A stretch of DNA of 64,000 nt from Jacaranda mimosifolia (taxonomy: Eukaryota; Streptophyta; Magnoliopsida; Lamiales; Bignoniaceae): contig CM032132.1 of the NCBI GenBank assembly GCA_018894105.1, positions 30,679,379 to 30,743,378 on the forward strand, in the 5' to 3' direction. The stretch's first letter is position 1; each line of letters begins with the position of its first letter. A model generated the notes under the pieces. That model had not been told where the DNA came from and searched no databases. It worked only from the letters and a program-made list of their open reading frames with translations. Below, piece by piece: positions 9,360-21,077 of this stretch. A program made the translations under genes and the position numbers.

Positions 9360-12103
9360 TGTAATGCCCCACAATTTTATTTTGTATTTATTTGATTATT
9401 TTACCTTATTTTATTTTATTTATTATTTAAATTTAAGAAAAATTGGTAATGCCTTAGAATTTCTTTTAAACTAATTAATTATTTTATCCTATGTTATTTT
9501 ATTTTCTCTCAGTCTTGTTTTCTTATTATATCAGTTAGAAGATGATAGATATATATTTGATAAATATATATATAATAATAATAAGTTGTAATTTTCTTGT
9601 AATAACATTATATTATTACTAGGAATTAGTAATTGAGATCCTAGGAATTAAAATAAAGTGGTCATATTAATTATATGATTATCCCATTCCTATGAGATTA
9701 ATAATTAGAGATCCAGTTGAAATAAAATACTTCTCTCATATATGTAGTCCCAACACTCTAAAACCCTAGGCACTTTAATCAACAACATCTAGAACAAACA
9801 AAAGGAAAAAGAAAAAAAAAAAAAAAAGATGGCGGAAGAAAGAAATGAAGAGAAAGGGAGAAGAAAAATGGAAGAAAAAAAAGGGGGTGACAGCCGCACA
9901 AACTCCTTAGAATAAATCAAGAAACGGCTGATTGAACAAGGAATTCGGTTAGTACTCTTCCATGGTTGAAGAAATTTGTTATTGATTAGTGATTTATGAT
10001 TTGTGGAGGAAAAATTGTCATATGACAAATCTTAAATTTCACCCATTCGAATTGAGTTTTGTTTTTATGTTTGCATAAGAAAATTGCCATAGCCGAATCA
10101 ATTTTGAATGGGAATTAGTTTGCATAGACGCAATTGTTGACTATTTGTAATTGGAGAATATCAATTTTGAATGGAAATTAGTTTGCATGGCCGCAATTGT
10201 TGACTATTTTCAATTGGAGAATATCAATTTTGAATGGGAATTAATTTGGCAACAAACATGAGTTCTGCCGGGTTGTTCAAGTGGGGGAGGATTTAATTGG
10301 GAAAACAATATGCATGAGGTTGTTTTGTGAGGACCAATGAATGGTGTTGTTTCAGTTAACTTTCTGCTTATTGATTTAAGTGTGCTAAGGAAATAGCTTA
10401 ACCAAGATGATGGGTATCCTCAACTTAAGAAGTTATTGCATATTGATTAGAAGTTGAGAATTATAAGTTTCTGCTTGTTGACTTAATTGTATGACTTTCT
10501 GCTTATAGATAATGAGTATCTTAATTATTAAGTGTAAAAGTATAGTTATATATTCTGTATTACTAAGATATTGAATCCTTAATACCTATCACTTGTTTAG
10601 CAAATTTTAATTTTAGAAGATTTTCATGTATCCTGAATTTTTGTCTTATTTGATAAATTAAGTGGGATTAATATAAAGCTTAGGAAGATATACTCTAATA
10701 AAACACGAGCCTTTTGACTAGTTTGACACATCTTGATTTAAGTTAAATGTCTATTCTTTTTGGTAATATGAGTTTGTCCTTGAGTATGAATGATTTATTG
10801 AGGAGCTCAGAATTTCTTATCGTGGAGTTGAGAGAGAGGAAGAAAGAAAATAGAAATTTTGTGGAGTAGATACTAATTAAGTTAAACGTTACGATTGCTT
10901 CAATAGGTGATCAAACACGTGACAGAATAGATTCGAAGCTTAATTGGACGGACAAGTATGGTGAGTGTCTAAACCTATGTATTATACGATATTATGTTTC
11001 AAAACCCAGAATGATATATGCTATTGTACCATTTGCTCGTAAATTTTTCAAGATACACTGCACTCTATATGTATTCCACTGCGCACAAAATGAATTATTT
11101 TCTCTTTTCTTGTTTTATTTCTGAACAAAAGAAGTAATTATCTTGTTTTATTTCTGAATAAAAGAAATATTTTTTTTCTTGTTGTCTTATTTCTGGATAA
11201 ACGAAAACCTATGTTTTTATGATTTTCCTTATGTTTCTAGGCTAACAATTAAATTAGATGATCAACTAATTACTATTACTATTATTGCTACTGTTACTGT
11301 TAGTTGGATCCAACTTGGTCTGGGTGTGCAAGGGACTTCACTGGGCAGCAACGGGCTAGCAGGTCGAACCCCAAGCCCCCATGGCCTAATCCTCTCAGCA
11401 CACAACAGAAGCTGCTTGTGGTTGAGGTGGGTCATAGGAATTCCGGGGGACGCTCGGGCACTGTTTTGGTAAGGTCACGCCTTGCCCCGAGCGATAAGGA
11501 ACTGTTACGGTGGGAGTCATAAGTTTGATTGGCTACAGCAAAACTGACTGATCATCGTATTTAAGTTGATAGTCTAGGAAATCATTTAGTAAAATTTTGA
11601 CTGGTTACTGCTTGATCATTCATAAATCTCTCGACTGTTAATGTTAGATGGTTTTATGAATCCCACTTATATTACTCGAAATTTTCCACTGTACAAAATA
11701 ATTTTAATTCAATAACTCACTTTACACGCACTTGGCACTCACTGAATCTTTACTCACACTCTTTTCTTTTTTTTAACTTCCTTCTGGCAGACATAAATCC
11801 CAGTTCTAGTGAGGAGGTGGATCCTGCATATGATGAGAATCAAGAGTGAAGACGTAGTTTTGGAATTTTCAGTAGATTAGTATATTTTATATTAAGTTCA
11901 TTATTTTTGTTTTATTTGTTATGGATTTTATTGTGTTTAGCTTCGGAAAGATTTCGATACTTTGAATTTTATGTTGTGAGTTTGCTAGGAATTGGATGAG
12001 TTCTTATTTAACCTTATGATTTTGGATTGTTAGTTTCATTTATTTGGGATTAAATTTCATGCTCAATTCTAGTGTAAATATGATTTAATTTTGTGGCGTG
12101 ATA
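9360..12103 (+). mobile_element. Solo LTR, 2.74 kb, with 5-bp TSD
   Basis: It starts TGTAATGCCCC at 9360 and ends GGCGTGATA at 12103. The ends are imperfect inverted repeats, the usual final CA being TA here. GTCTT stands immediately outside both ends (9355-9359 and 12104-12108), the 5-bp duplication expected of an LTR element. No second LTR, primer-binding site or pol is nearby, so this is a solo LTR left by recombination. The opening resembles the TGTAACACCCC start common in Tekay/Del-type chromovirus LTRs, and the length fits, but the lineage is inferred. Open frames at 11179-11522 are LTR sequence, not genes. Confidence 0.78.
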
Positions 12104-12179
12104 GTCTTGAAATAATAGAAAAACCTCCAAATGATGCTCTTACCCATAAATCCAAAAATTAAATAAAAAATATTTTTTG

Positions 12180-12400
12180 TCATCTTTAACTTATAAAAAT
12201 AGACCTAAATCGATAAATATACCATTATGATTTGCGGACTTATTTTCTATACTTGCTATGTGCCTGATCATAACTTGAAATAAATTAAATACCTTCATTA
12301 TACGTAAATCCATGAAGATGCAATTATAATTTATGGACCTATACAAGTTATGGGCTTAATCATGACTTTTGAAATAAGTTAAATAGTTTGGAATGACTAA
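12180..12400 (-). repeat. Dispersed two-unit repeat (about 110-bp unit), inverted relative to 47110-47330
   Basis: Reading the reverse complement gives twice the order TTTAA-TTATTTCAA, AAGCCCATAA or AGGCACATAG, AGTATA, then AATAAGTCC-CAAATCAT with TATTTATGG. The same two-unit order occurs on the plus strand at 47110-47330. Non-coding. Confidence 0.6.
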
Positions 12401-12892
12401 TCCAAAATTGAACTCACTTTTGACAATTCAATCATTCAAATATAAGCTCTAAATTAAAAAACAAGAATTTAAAATTATAAATATATCTAAAACAATTTAA
12501 TCAAAATTTAATTAAACTTTATTAATTAAAAAATAAATAAAACTCAAAAAAATAAAAATAAAAATTAAATACATCTCTTAAGTAATATAATTTAATAAAT
12601 TTTAAATTACATACTTCATAATATTGAAATAATAAATGTACCTAAAATAATTTCATAATTTAAAACTAAGCAACTGAATAATTTAATAAAATTAACAATA
12701 TAGTTTTAATAATGTCCAATAAGTAATTTGATCATGTTAAAATAATTGAATAATTTTAAATAAATAAAACAAGTAAAAAATTGATTATTTTAGATCATAT
12801 TAAATTAATATTTAATAATAATTCTTAAATACTTAATAAATTAGTTAAGAATAAATAAGTAAAAAATTAAAAAAAAAAAAAAAATCTTTCTC
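12401..12892. other. Very AT-rich DNA
   Basis: Mostly A and T with TAAATAAA-type runs, ending in a poly(A) run at about 12870. Similar AT-rich stretches flank the GC islands at 43.7 and 50.7 kb. Confidence 0.5.
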
Positions 12893-13245
12893 CCTCACAT
12901 ACCCCTCAAGGCTCAAACACCCACCGATCCCCAACCAAAATCGTCCCCAACGCACACCCCCTCCCCAAGCAACCCTCTCACCCGCCCCTGACCCTCGCCA
13001 ACCCAGGGCTGGGTTGACTGCCTGCTGCCTGCTGCCTGAGGCACCAGGCAGCCAGTGACCGCTGGTCGGTGGCCATGGCCGGCCAGGGAAAGACCTGCCT
13101 GGCCACTGGTCAGTGGTTGGGCCGGGGTGAAACCCGCCTGGGCAGGCGACTGACGGCCATGGCCGGCCGATCTGGCCATGGTCAGGCGACCAGCCATGGT
13201 GCGCTGCCCCAATTCGGGTGGAGGGTTGGGAATGGGGGAACTGGG
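12893..13245. repeat. GC-rich island with CCATGG palindromes, member 1
   Basis: An abrupt change from AT-rich DNA to a C-rich then G-rich block with repeated GGCCATGGCCGG-like palindromes, ending in GGGG runs and GGTTATTTATATATAT. Related blocks lie at 15050-15144, 22605-22875, 43660-43960 and 50725-50855. Two of those are the middle of Mutator-like elements. The short open frames here (12913-13299) are compositional artefacts. Confidence 0.6.
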
Positions 13246-13772
13246 GGGTTATTTATATATATATATATATTTATGTATTTATATATACATACAATATAGA
13301 TGTATATATGCATTTACATATATGTAAATATATATTATTTTAAAATATGTTTTTATAAAGAATTGTGGATTTAAAATTTAACCTTTTTATTATTTTTAAA
13401 AAATTTTTTTAGTAATGATCAAATAAACATTTTATATTTTGTGGTTCTTTTTATAAATAGATCAAATTTGAAGGGTCTGCGGATAATTAATTTTTTTATT
13501 TTAATAGTTCCCGTCAATATTTAACAGTGGAGGACCAAAAGTGTCAAAAAATTATAAAATTTGAACTAAAAGTGATTGAAATGCTAGTTCTTGATATTAA
13601 CAATGCACAAATAATTATATTGTGAGCCCAAAAATACAATTTTCCCTCCATAGTAGCTAGCTTAACCGTTAAACTCTAAACCTATTCATTTGACATTCTA
13701 TTTTATTAGTGATACTGCAAGTAGATAAACTAAACTTTCAATCACCACTAAACAACCATTGTACAAATATTA
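13246..13772. other. AT microsatellites and unassigned AT-rich DNA
   Basis: A (TA)n tract at about 13252-13340 follows the GC island. The rest is low-complexity with no recognised gene. Confidence 0.5.
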
Positions 13773-14126
13773 ATGAAGTTAAAGCTTAATACCAGTGTAG
13801 CAACCACTTATAATATGATTTCTCTCTTGCTCCTCTTCCAAGTTAAGAACGAAAGTCTATGTTCTAAAAATTACAAGAAAATTATGGTAAGTACCTATTG
13901 GATCCCTAATAAGCTCCAAAAAGAATTCAATTTATATCCATATCTTATGTTTATTAAGATCTCATTAGTTGATCGAGCTCCAAATAAATTGCATGCTCAA
14001 ATTTCAGAACATGGACTTTTAAAGGTGCTCATGAAGAATTGGAACCAACTAGAATTGATCCACTATTATGGACATCTAACATCGTATGTATCCATTTTCC
14101 CTCAAAAGATAGAAATTCGCTTCTAA
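13773..14126 (+). other. Unrecognised 117-codon open frame
   Basis: Open from ATG 13773 to 14126 in AT-rich DNA. The translation is rich in Leu, Lys, Asn and Ile, with no recognised domain, signal peptide or repeat. A GTAAGTAC donor-like sequence lies at about 13886 inside the frame, so part of it could be intronic remains of an old gene. It may equally be chance. Confidence 0.15.
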
Positions 14127-15144
14127 TTATGCATTTCTTGCATTTTTAGATTCCAAAGCAGTGAGGCTTATCCTTAAATAAATTCAAGTAGTTCTAGAGG
14201 TATAATTGATAACACTTTTGATTGGAATAAATATTATTAAATCTATTACTATAATAATCCACAAAAAGATTTGTTGTATTATACCAATGATATGTATCCT
14301 TGATTTTATTTGAGATATCTCAGAAATACATTTTTATTCGACAAAAGTAGTGTTAATGATATTACTAAGGACATTTTCTTCTATGTACAAATTTATTACA
14401 GAAATCTTGTTTTATATAGTCTTGGGGAAAAATATTTTTTTTCATTTTATAAGATTTTTCAACTTTCAATCTTGTCCAATATGTTACGCAATTTCAAATT
14501 TAGTTTTATAAATTAAAAAAAATTGCACATTTAGTCCAAAAGTCGCCGGAATTTCATAAAATCACCGAAAATGCTAATGTGGCACGCGCGAAATACGCTA
14601 AATTTGAGTATTTTTGCTTAGGTGGCAAATTTCCAATTGATATGGCAATTTTTCTGTCTAGTTAGAAGAAGTCTTTACTTGGATTTTTGTTAGTAATATA
14701 TTAATAACAATATTATTAATAATAATATTATATAATTATATTATCATTGATAATATTAATCTTCTTATTCTTATCATTAATTATATTCATAATAATAATA
14801 AAACTAATTTAATATTTATTAATATTATGTATTATTAATAGTAATATTATAATAATGATAAATTATACACATATATTATACACAAATATATATACACACA
14901 TGTATATATATTTAAAAAATATATATAATATTTTAATATGCAACATATAATACATATTTATATAAATGTATTTATTATATATACATATATACATACATAC
15001 ATATAAATATATACATACATACATATATAGACACATATATATACATACCCCACCGCCGGCCGCCGCTAGACCCCCTAACCAAACACCTGAGCTGCCATTG
15101 TCAATTGGCCATGGCAGCCAGCCACCTGGCTAAGCTAGCCATGG
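14127..15144. other. AT-rich DNA, TIR-like start at 14522, microsatellites and GC island member 2
   Basis: A phrase GCACATTTAGTCC near 14526 resembles GCAAATTTAGTCC at about 43322 inside another element. It is followed by long AT-rich DNA, (ATAC)n-like tracts (14870-15045) and a CCATGG-bearing GC-rich block (15050-15144). The block is cut off sharply by the LTR that starts at 15145, so this is probably the left part of a TIR element interrupted by that insertion. Confidence 0.4.
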
Positions 15145-16742
15145 TGTCACAGGTCGAGCCTTAGAGAAGAGTGGCGATTGTGACTTAAAGAGGCATTAGG
15201 AGCGATTAGGCTTTATTGGCTAGCGCAGTAGGGCAGAAATGGCCCATGAGTAGAGACTCTTGTGATGTGCGGTTTGCAAAACTATTTTAACAGCTTATTC
15301 TCTGAGTTATAAGGATGCTTCCCACCAAGCTTGAAGTAATTTTGTGTCTATTTGGGGCATTGAACATTAAGGGCGACCAAGAGCCGTCTCCTGCACACAA
15401 AAAGTAGAAAGAGGCATTGAGCAGAGTGCCTTGGAGTTTGAGTTTTGTGAAACTATTTTAGTGGGGTGTGCCTTGAAGTGTTAGGAATGTTTCCACCAAG
15501 TTTCACCAGTAGACGGTTCCGTTTGGATAGGAAACGGCAAAGATCTTTAGAATGTGGTAGTGCAATGGCATTGTTGTAATTCCAGCTTATTGTGAGGGAA
15601 ATTCCTGTTCCATGGAGAATTGGATAGGATTGGAACTTTGCGGAGTTAATGTAGAAGCCCAGAGCTATCTATCGGTTGAAATGGAAAGTGAGTTTCATGT
15701 CGGGAAAGGGAGTTACAAAATATATACTTTCTTAGCATTTTAATGTCTATTGTAGGGAAAATGATTTTTTTCTCTAGACCTATTATAAGGGGGACATGCA
15801 TGTCTGAGGGACGGTGGGTATAGGACAATTTTCCTTATATTGTAACAGCACTAAGTGAGCAACTCCTTGAAGGCGATGGGAAGCCTTCAAGGCCAGCTTT
15901 AGACATCTCACTTGTATGTTTAAAGTCCCCCAGATGGGTTGGGAACCAAACGGGTCGCGTGGAGCCATGAGGGCCCACATTGGGTTTGGAGGGTGTCGAG
16001 AGGTTGCTAAGTGGAAATGCTATTGCCCATCGGGCTTCAAAAGTTATGCGGCAACACCTCAAGGCCGATTGAGTGATTGAAACAAGCACCCAAATGTCTC
16101 GTGAACTAGCTCGCAAAGCAGGTGCTATGGGTTCTAGCCTTGCTGCAAGGGTCCATTGGCTTAAGACATGTGGTTGGGGGGTGGTGCCACATAGTGGGCA
16201 AGTTGAGGCATGGTGCTAGTGAGCGGGAAATAATGTCCAATGCTCCGTGCGGGACTAATATAAAATGATGGCACATCACATAAGCCTTAGACTTACATGT
16301 GGCCCTACTCAGGCGAGGCATAAAGGAAGGGCATTACAGCACGACCTAAATGCTCTAAGCGAGTGATGAGCATGAGGATTGCGTTGTGCCTACACGATCA
16401 ACCCTCAATGCCGAGATGGAGCGAGATTGCTTCTTTGCCATTGAAATGCTCATAAGGGACCTTATATTGAGAACGTGCATGTTGGTTAGTTGGGGACTGT
16501 TGAGAAAAAGCTCTTGGCGAGATGGATGCGAGCCTCTAGTGGATGTGGGCATTCAAAATAGGTGAGTACGCTAGTACTACGAGGCTTTTAGATGTTCATG
16601 CTAGTAAGCTACTAGGCCGAAATGAGTAACGGGTTATAAAAAAACCTCTAGATGGACCTTGGTAGATTGAATGTTATGTGGAACTTGAGACGCTATCAAG
16701 GATTGACGAGTGTCCGCTGCAAGATAGAGTCCATCCGTGATA
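15145..16742 (+). repeat. 5' LTR
   Basis: Bounded by TGTCAC and GTGATA. It aligns over its length with the solo LTR at 31025-32604 (1580 bp), and its first 360 bp with 18668-19027. Confidence 0.85.
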
Positions 16743-16745
16743 AAG

Positions 16746-16758
16746 TGGTATTAGAGCC
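16746..16758 (+). promoter_or_regulatory. Primer-binding site (initiator tRNA-Met)
   Basis: TGGTATTAGAGCC, three bases after the LTR end. Differs by one C-to-T change from the usual plant retroelement site. Confidence 0.8.
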
Positions 16759-18654
16759 TGAGTTTTTATTGTGTGTAAGAATTTAGGCAGGAAGTGAATT
16801 GAGCCGATCAACTGATCTACCTTCCGGAACCTATATACTCTTTGAATAAGGGATTAGCACACGAACTCTTCGCGAGCAAGTAGGTTGAGACCTAGGACTT
16901 TTTGACAGAATCATGTTGGTTTGCAGCACATATCATGTTGGCATGTTATCTTTGGTTTCAAAATGCTTCAATAAGCTATTGTGAATTTCATATGATTTTG
17001 GGGATATTGGTCATCGAATTTGCTATTAGTTGGCATCCTATTTCGAGCACTGGGCATTGCTTGCAGAGACTGAGCTTTAAGTGCAATAGTTTGGTTTTGA
17101 GAGCACCGTTATTAACGGCTATAACTTGGGCAAAGCTTATTAACTCGAGTTCTAGTGCGATTAGTTGGGCGAATCCCAATAGCCTAATTGTGTAGTTGTG
17201 GTCGGTAACACTTGAAGAGTACTCCTGGAGTACTGAGTAAATGATATATGTGGATTGGGTGAAGTTTAGTAACCGATTTATAGTGTGGCCGCTGCTATGA
17301 TTGGGTGAAATGCAGTAGCCTGATTGTTTTGTGCTTGTCAGTAACTAATAATTGAGCTCTGTTGGCAACATCGGTAACTTTTGTTGGCAGTTTTTTTGTG
17401 CTGGACATATGACTACCGAAAATTGCATGAGGTAAGGAACCGTTGGGCGCAATAAGTCATTTTTGGGCAGGCAGGCTGTTGACCGTTTCGTGGAAATTTT
17501 TAGTAACATAATTAGTATTTAATATTCATCTTCACTTCCACGAGAGGACATGTCAGAGAGCCGAGTAGATTGAGGATACCACATTTGTGAGGATAAGCAA
17601 CCATGTGTCGGAGAGCCACAAGTCAGGAGGTGATCAAGACGATGATGCCATTTTGGTAGATGGAATGCCACTTGAGTTGATGAGAAACTTTCCATAGGGG
17701 AAAGACGAGCATATTGTTGAGATGACATAGAGGCGCCACAACACATGAGGTGCACAGAATTGAGTTGAGATCCGAGAATTTTTCTTAGACATCATGGGAA
17801 TAGAGATTTTGAGTTGGAAGCTACCAGAAGTCTCGGACACAGTGTAGTGACTTTATGAGAATTTGAGTTTTCAATTTGGAGAATGAGTTTCTTGAGCAGA
17901 TTTGCGTGCTCCAAATAGGAACGCACGCTCTTAAGTTCGAAATTGAAATTCCGTTCATGATAAAGAGATCCCGTTTTGGATGCAGTCAAGTTGAGACTTG
18001 TTCTAAGCTTGAGTGGGGAAGCCTACCATGCAATTTTGACCTGAATTGGAGATGTTTTTCGAAGGGATTCCGACACCGGTATATGGGCTCTGCAGTCTAA
18101 GGATTTCTAAGAGGGGCAACTGAGTATTAGAATTGAGAGGGATGCGAGGCCCCATATGCAAAACTGAGTGGAGTAGCAAGCTCTATGAGTATATTTTGGG
18201 CGGAGCATTGAGCTCTTTGTGCGGTATTAGTCGGTAGAGTTGGTCGTACTGAGCAGTGGAGTTTAAGATTAGGTAGATTCCCTGAGTCTCGAGTTTTGGG
18301 CAGAGGCCCTGAGTTTTGGGTTCAAGTTGGCTAAGAGTAGTTACTTGAAGAGAATTGGGCAGAGGCTGAGTTTTGTGGAGATTGCACATGTACTTCCCAT
18401 TTCATGATTCGATTTGAGCAAAGTTAGCTATGTGGAGGGCTAATTTTTTTGTGATCATCGAGTTGCCGTGTAGGTTTCTTTTGAGTTGTGCTTGAGGGCA
18501 CCGTTCAAAGGAACAAACTAAGTTGTGTGGGGGCACAATTTCGAGAGCTTAAAGGAGCTATTATTCATCTGGTGCGAAAGTGACTAGAGTTGAGTTTGGG
18601 CATCGCATACACTTGGAGTCCTTGTGTATGTGTTGGCCAGGACATCAACGGATT

Positions 18655-18667
18655 GAGTGGGGGAGGA
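18655..18667 (+). promoter_or_regulatory. Polypurine tract
   Basis: GAGTGGGGGAGGA followed by TG of the 3' LTR. It primes plus-strand synthesis in LTR elements. Confidence 0.75.
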
Positions 18668-19027
18668 TGTCATGGGTCGCGCCTTGGATAAGAGTGGCGA
18701 CCGTGACTTGAGGAGGCGTTAGGAGCGACAAAGCATTGTTAGCTAGCTCAGTAGGCGAAAATGGCCATGAGCAGAGACTCTTAGGACGTGCAGATTGCAA
18801 AACTATTTTAATGGCATATTCCCTGAGTTATGAGGATGCTTCCCACCAAGTATGCAGTCATTCCGTGTCCGTTTGGGCACCAAACATTAACGACGACTGA
18901 GAGCGGTCTCCGACAAGCGAAACGCGAAAAGAGGCATTGAGCAGGGTGCCTTGAAGTTCAAGTTTTGTGAAACTATTTTAGTGGGGTGTTCCTTGAGGTG
19001 TTGGGAATGTTTCCACCAAGTTTCACT
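18668..19027 (+). repeat. 3' LTR, truncated
   Basis: The first 360 bp match the 5' LTR. After TTTCCACCAAGTTTCAC the match ends and unrelated gypsy sequence begins, so about 1.2 kb are missing. Confidence 0.8.
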
Positions 19028-19990
19028 TGTCGGCCTGTGAAAATGGCAATATTTTTTTGGACTTTTTCATGGCTTCAGTCTCATTAAGCTTTCTTGGTCT
19101 TTTCAAAATATTATCATTTTGTATTATGAACAAGACCTCTTTCCTAGGAGTGTTGAGCAGGGCATAATTGTGAAACCTCTTTATTAGAGATCGGTGACCT
19201 TCTTTTTGGTGCCTGTCATCTTTCTCTTTGCTTTTTTTCTTGTCACCCTTTCCACCACCATACTTCATGTTGTTCATCTCTTCTTGCGTCAAGTACCTTT
19301 CCATGAGGTCAAGAAGCTCCCCCATTGTTCACGGTCTCTCTCTGACTAAAGCGTTGGCATATTCCTTATGTCTCAATCCCAGGAAAAGGACATTGATCAA
19401 ATATTCAATCCAAGGGTTATCGATCTTTAGCACCTCAATGTTGAACCTGGAGAACAAATATTCCTTCCAAGAAACTCAACCAGCATCCACTCTATGTTGT
19501 GTCCCAAGCTTGTCTCTATCCTTGTTGTCTTATCAGGGTTTCCAGGTTTGAGTTCTATTATTTTGAATTCTTCATCGGCTCGACTCTAGTATCTTCCCTC
19601 TTTTTGTCTCTCCTCGGGTTCCATTACTGGGATATTCCCTAACGATTTTAGTTCTCGTCGAGTTTTCTGTTCATTTACCTCGATCGAGATGGTGTAACAA
19701 TGTCATACTTCTTTTATGTTGCACAGCAACTCCCATGTACCAGTTGCTATCAGGAACTTTATCTTCACGTGGCATGTTGATACTATGGCCCTGAAGTCAT
19801 TAAGTGTTGGTCTCCTTATTATGGTATAGTAACCAAAAGGCGCGTCAACAAACTGGCAGTTGATCATGAGGGCGTGCGTTTTTTATGCTTCTCCAAGAGA
19901 TGTGGACAAGTTTATGAATCCGACTGGCACAATTTTTGACCCCTTAAATCATTTGTCCAGAAATAATGACGCACCTTATGCTTTGCCTGA
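19028..19990 (-). pseudogene. Rearranged Ty3/gypsy fragment: protease and linker joined upstream of gag
   Basis: On the minus strand, from high coordinates, the fragment first shows protease C-terminal motifs (R-P-T-L-N-D-F-R-A-I-V-S at about 19780-19830). It continues into the protease-RT linker (E-E-F-K-I-I-E-L-K-P-G, then M-L-V-E-F-L at 19590-19480). It then passes directly into gag sequence (R-F-N-I-E-V-L at about 19460, L-D-L-M-E-R-Y-L-T-Q-E-E, and a Lys-rich tail down to 19028). In an intact element gag precedes protease, so the order is scrambled. RT, RNase H and integrase are absent. It abuts the truncated LTR at 19027. Several stops interrupt it. Confidence 0.7.
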
Positions 19991-20109
19991 AATTGATGAT
20001 CATCCATAAGCTGGCACATGCAGCTCATAAAATGAACAAACTAGCTAATAGAAATGTGGCTATGTAACTTGTGTAAATAACAGTTTATATGAGGTTATTT
20101 ATAAGTTAG

Positions 20110-20290
20110 TGCTCACCTTTATAATTTCTTGTTCTTCTATATCTTTTTTTCTCATTCTCTTCACATTTTCTCATTCTTCATTGAATTGTCGTCTTCTTCT
20201 CTTTGTAACTACTACATCTTCTTCTTTATATTTTCTCCTTCTTTTCAGAAGTACTTCTTCTTCTATATATTTTCTTCTTCTTTTTGAATA
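20110..20290 (-). repeat. Polypurine minisatellite (pyrimidine on + strand), array 1
   Basis: TTCTTCT-rich on the plus strand. Its reverse complement shows the GAAGAAG-GAAATATAAAGAAGAA-type phrases seen at 36.6, 45.8 and 48.9 kb. ORFs in it are low-complexity artefacts. Confidence 0.55.
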
Positions 20291-20345
20291 AAAAATTAAT
20301 GGGACATGTATTTTAGTGTAAAAGGTTCTTTTGACCAGATTTTCG

Positions 20346-20376
20346 AACACACACACACACACACATATATATATGT
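20346..20376. repeat. (AC)n/(TA)n microsatellite
   Basis: About ten AC units run into ATATAT and GTATGT. Confidence 0.9.
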
Positions 20377-20379
20377 ATG

Positions 20380-20890
20380 TATAAATTTATTAAAAGGTTT
20401 TAGCAAATTTTTCCTTTAATTTATTTGACTGCATTAATCACATTCCAATAGTTTTGCATATCAACAATCATGATGCACCTATTTAGCACAAAAATTATAT
20501 ATTGTACTTCAATATTTTGTTCAAGGAATTGAATTTTTAATTAGAAATTATTGTATGTGCTTGTTAATTCTAATTATATGCGTCATAGGTATGAGACAAA
20601 ATGAACAGTCAATATATTCCTTTGGATTAGGCACATGGGATTAGTATATTGGATTCTTCTCTCTGTTTTGATTTCCATTTTAATAAATGACCTTATATTA
20701 TCATGGGATATTGGATGTTTTTAACTCCAAATGTTAGACAATAAAATTTATTATAACATAATTAACTTTTATCATCATTGTTGGTGTTAGGAATTTCTAG
20801 TATGTGTCAATTTCCAGTATAAAGAAACTTAATTACCCAAAAGAAACTCGCTAACAAACTTATCATATACTTGTTTTATTTCATTCTTCT
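20380..20890. other. Intergenic DNA without recognised feature
   Basis: AT-rich. No coding, LTR or TIR signal seen. Confidence 0.4.
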
Positions 20891-21077
20891 GATATGACCG
20901 TGAAACGAATTTAAAGTTTTGCAAACTAGATAAGTACTTATTTTACAAGAAGACAAAATCATTGAAAGATTCATTTTAAAAGTCCTCGCTACTTACGGCA
21001 TGCCAAAGCCAAAACAATGTTTGTTCAACACTTAATTACAAGTAAAAGATAAAGCCGGAAACCCCTAATTCATTTTT

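Larger units (their letters stand above)
15145..19027 (+). mobile_element. Non-autonomous LTR retroelement with truncated 3' LTR
   Basis: The 5' LTR (15145-16742, 1598 bp) begins TGTCACAGGTC and ends TCCGTGATA. Three bases later TGGTATTAGAGCC (16746-16758) matches the primer-binding site for initiator tRNA-Met with one change (normally TGGTATCAGAGC). The internal part (16743-18667, 1.9 kb) has no recognisable gag or pol motif. A polypurine tract GAGTGGGGGAGGA (18655-18667) stands directly before the 3' LTR, which starts TGTCATGGGTC at 18668 but breaks off at about 19027 after some 360 bp. The element was inserted into a GC-rich island. A third, solo copy of the LTR is at 31025-32604. Confidence 0.85.

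Noticed and set aside
11179..11522. Open frames of 97 and 72 codons
   Set aside because: They lie wholly inside the solo LTR 9360-12103 and show no domain.
12913..13299. GC-rich frames on both strands
   Set aside because: Stop codons are rare because of composition. The island recurs elsewhere without a conserved frame.
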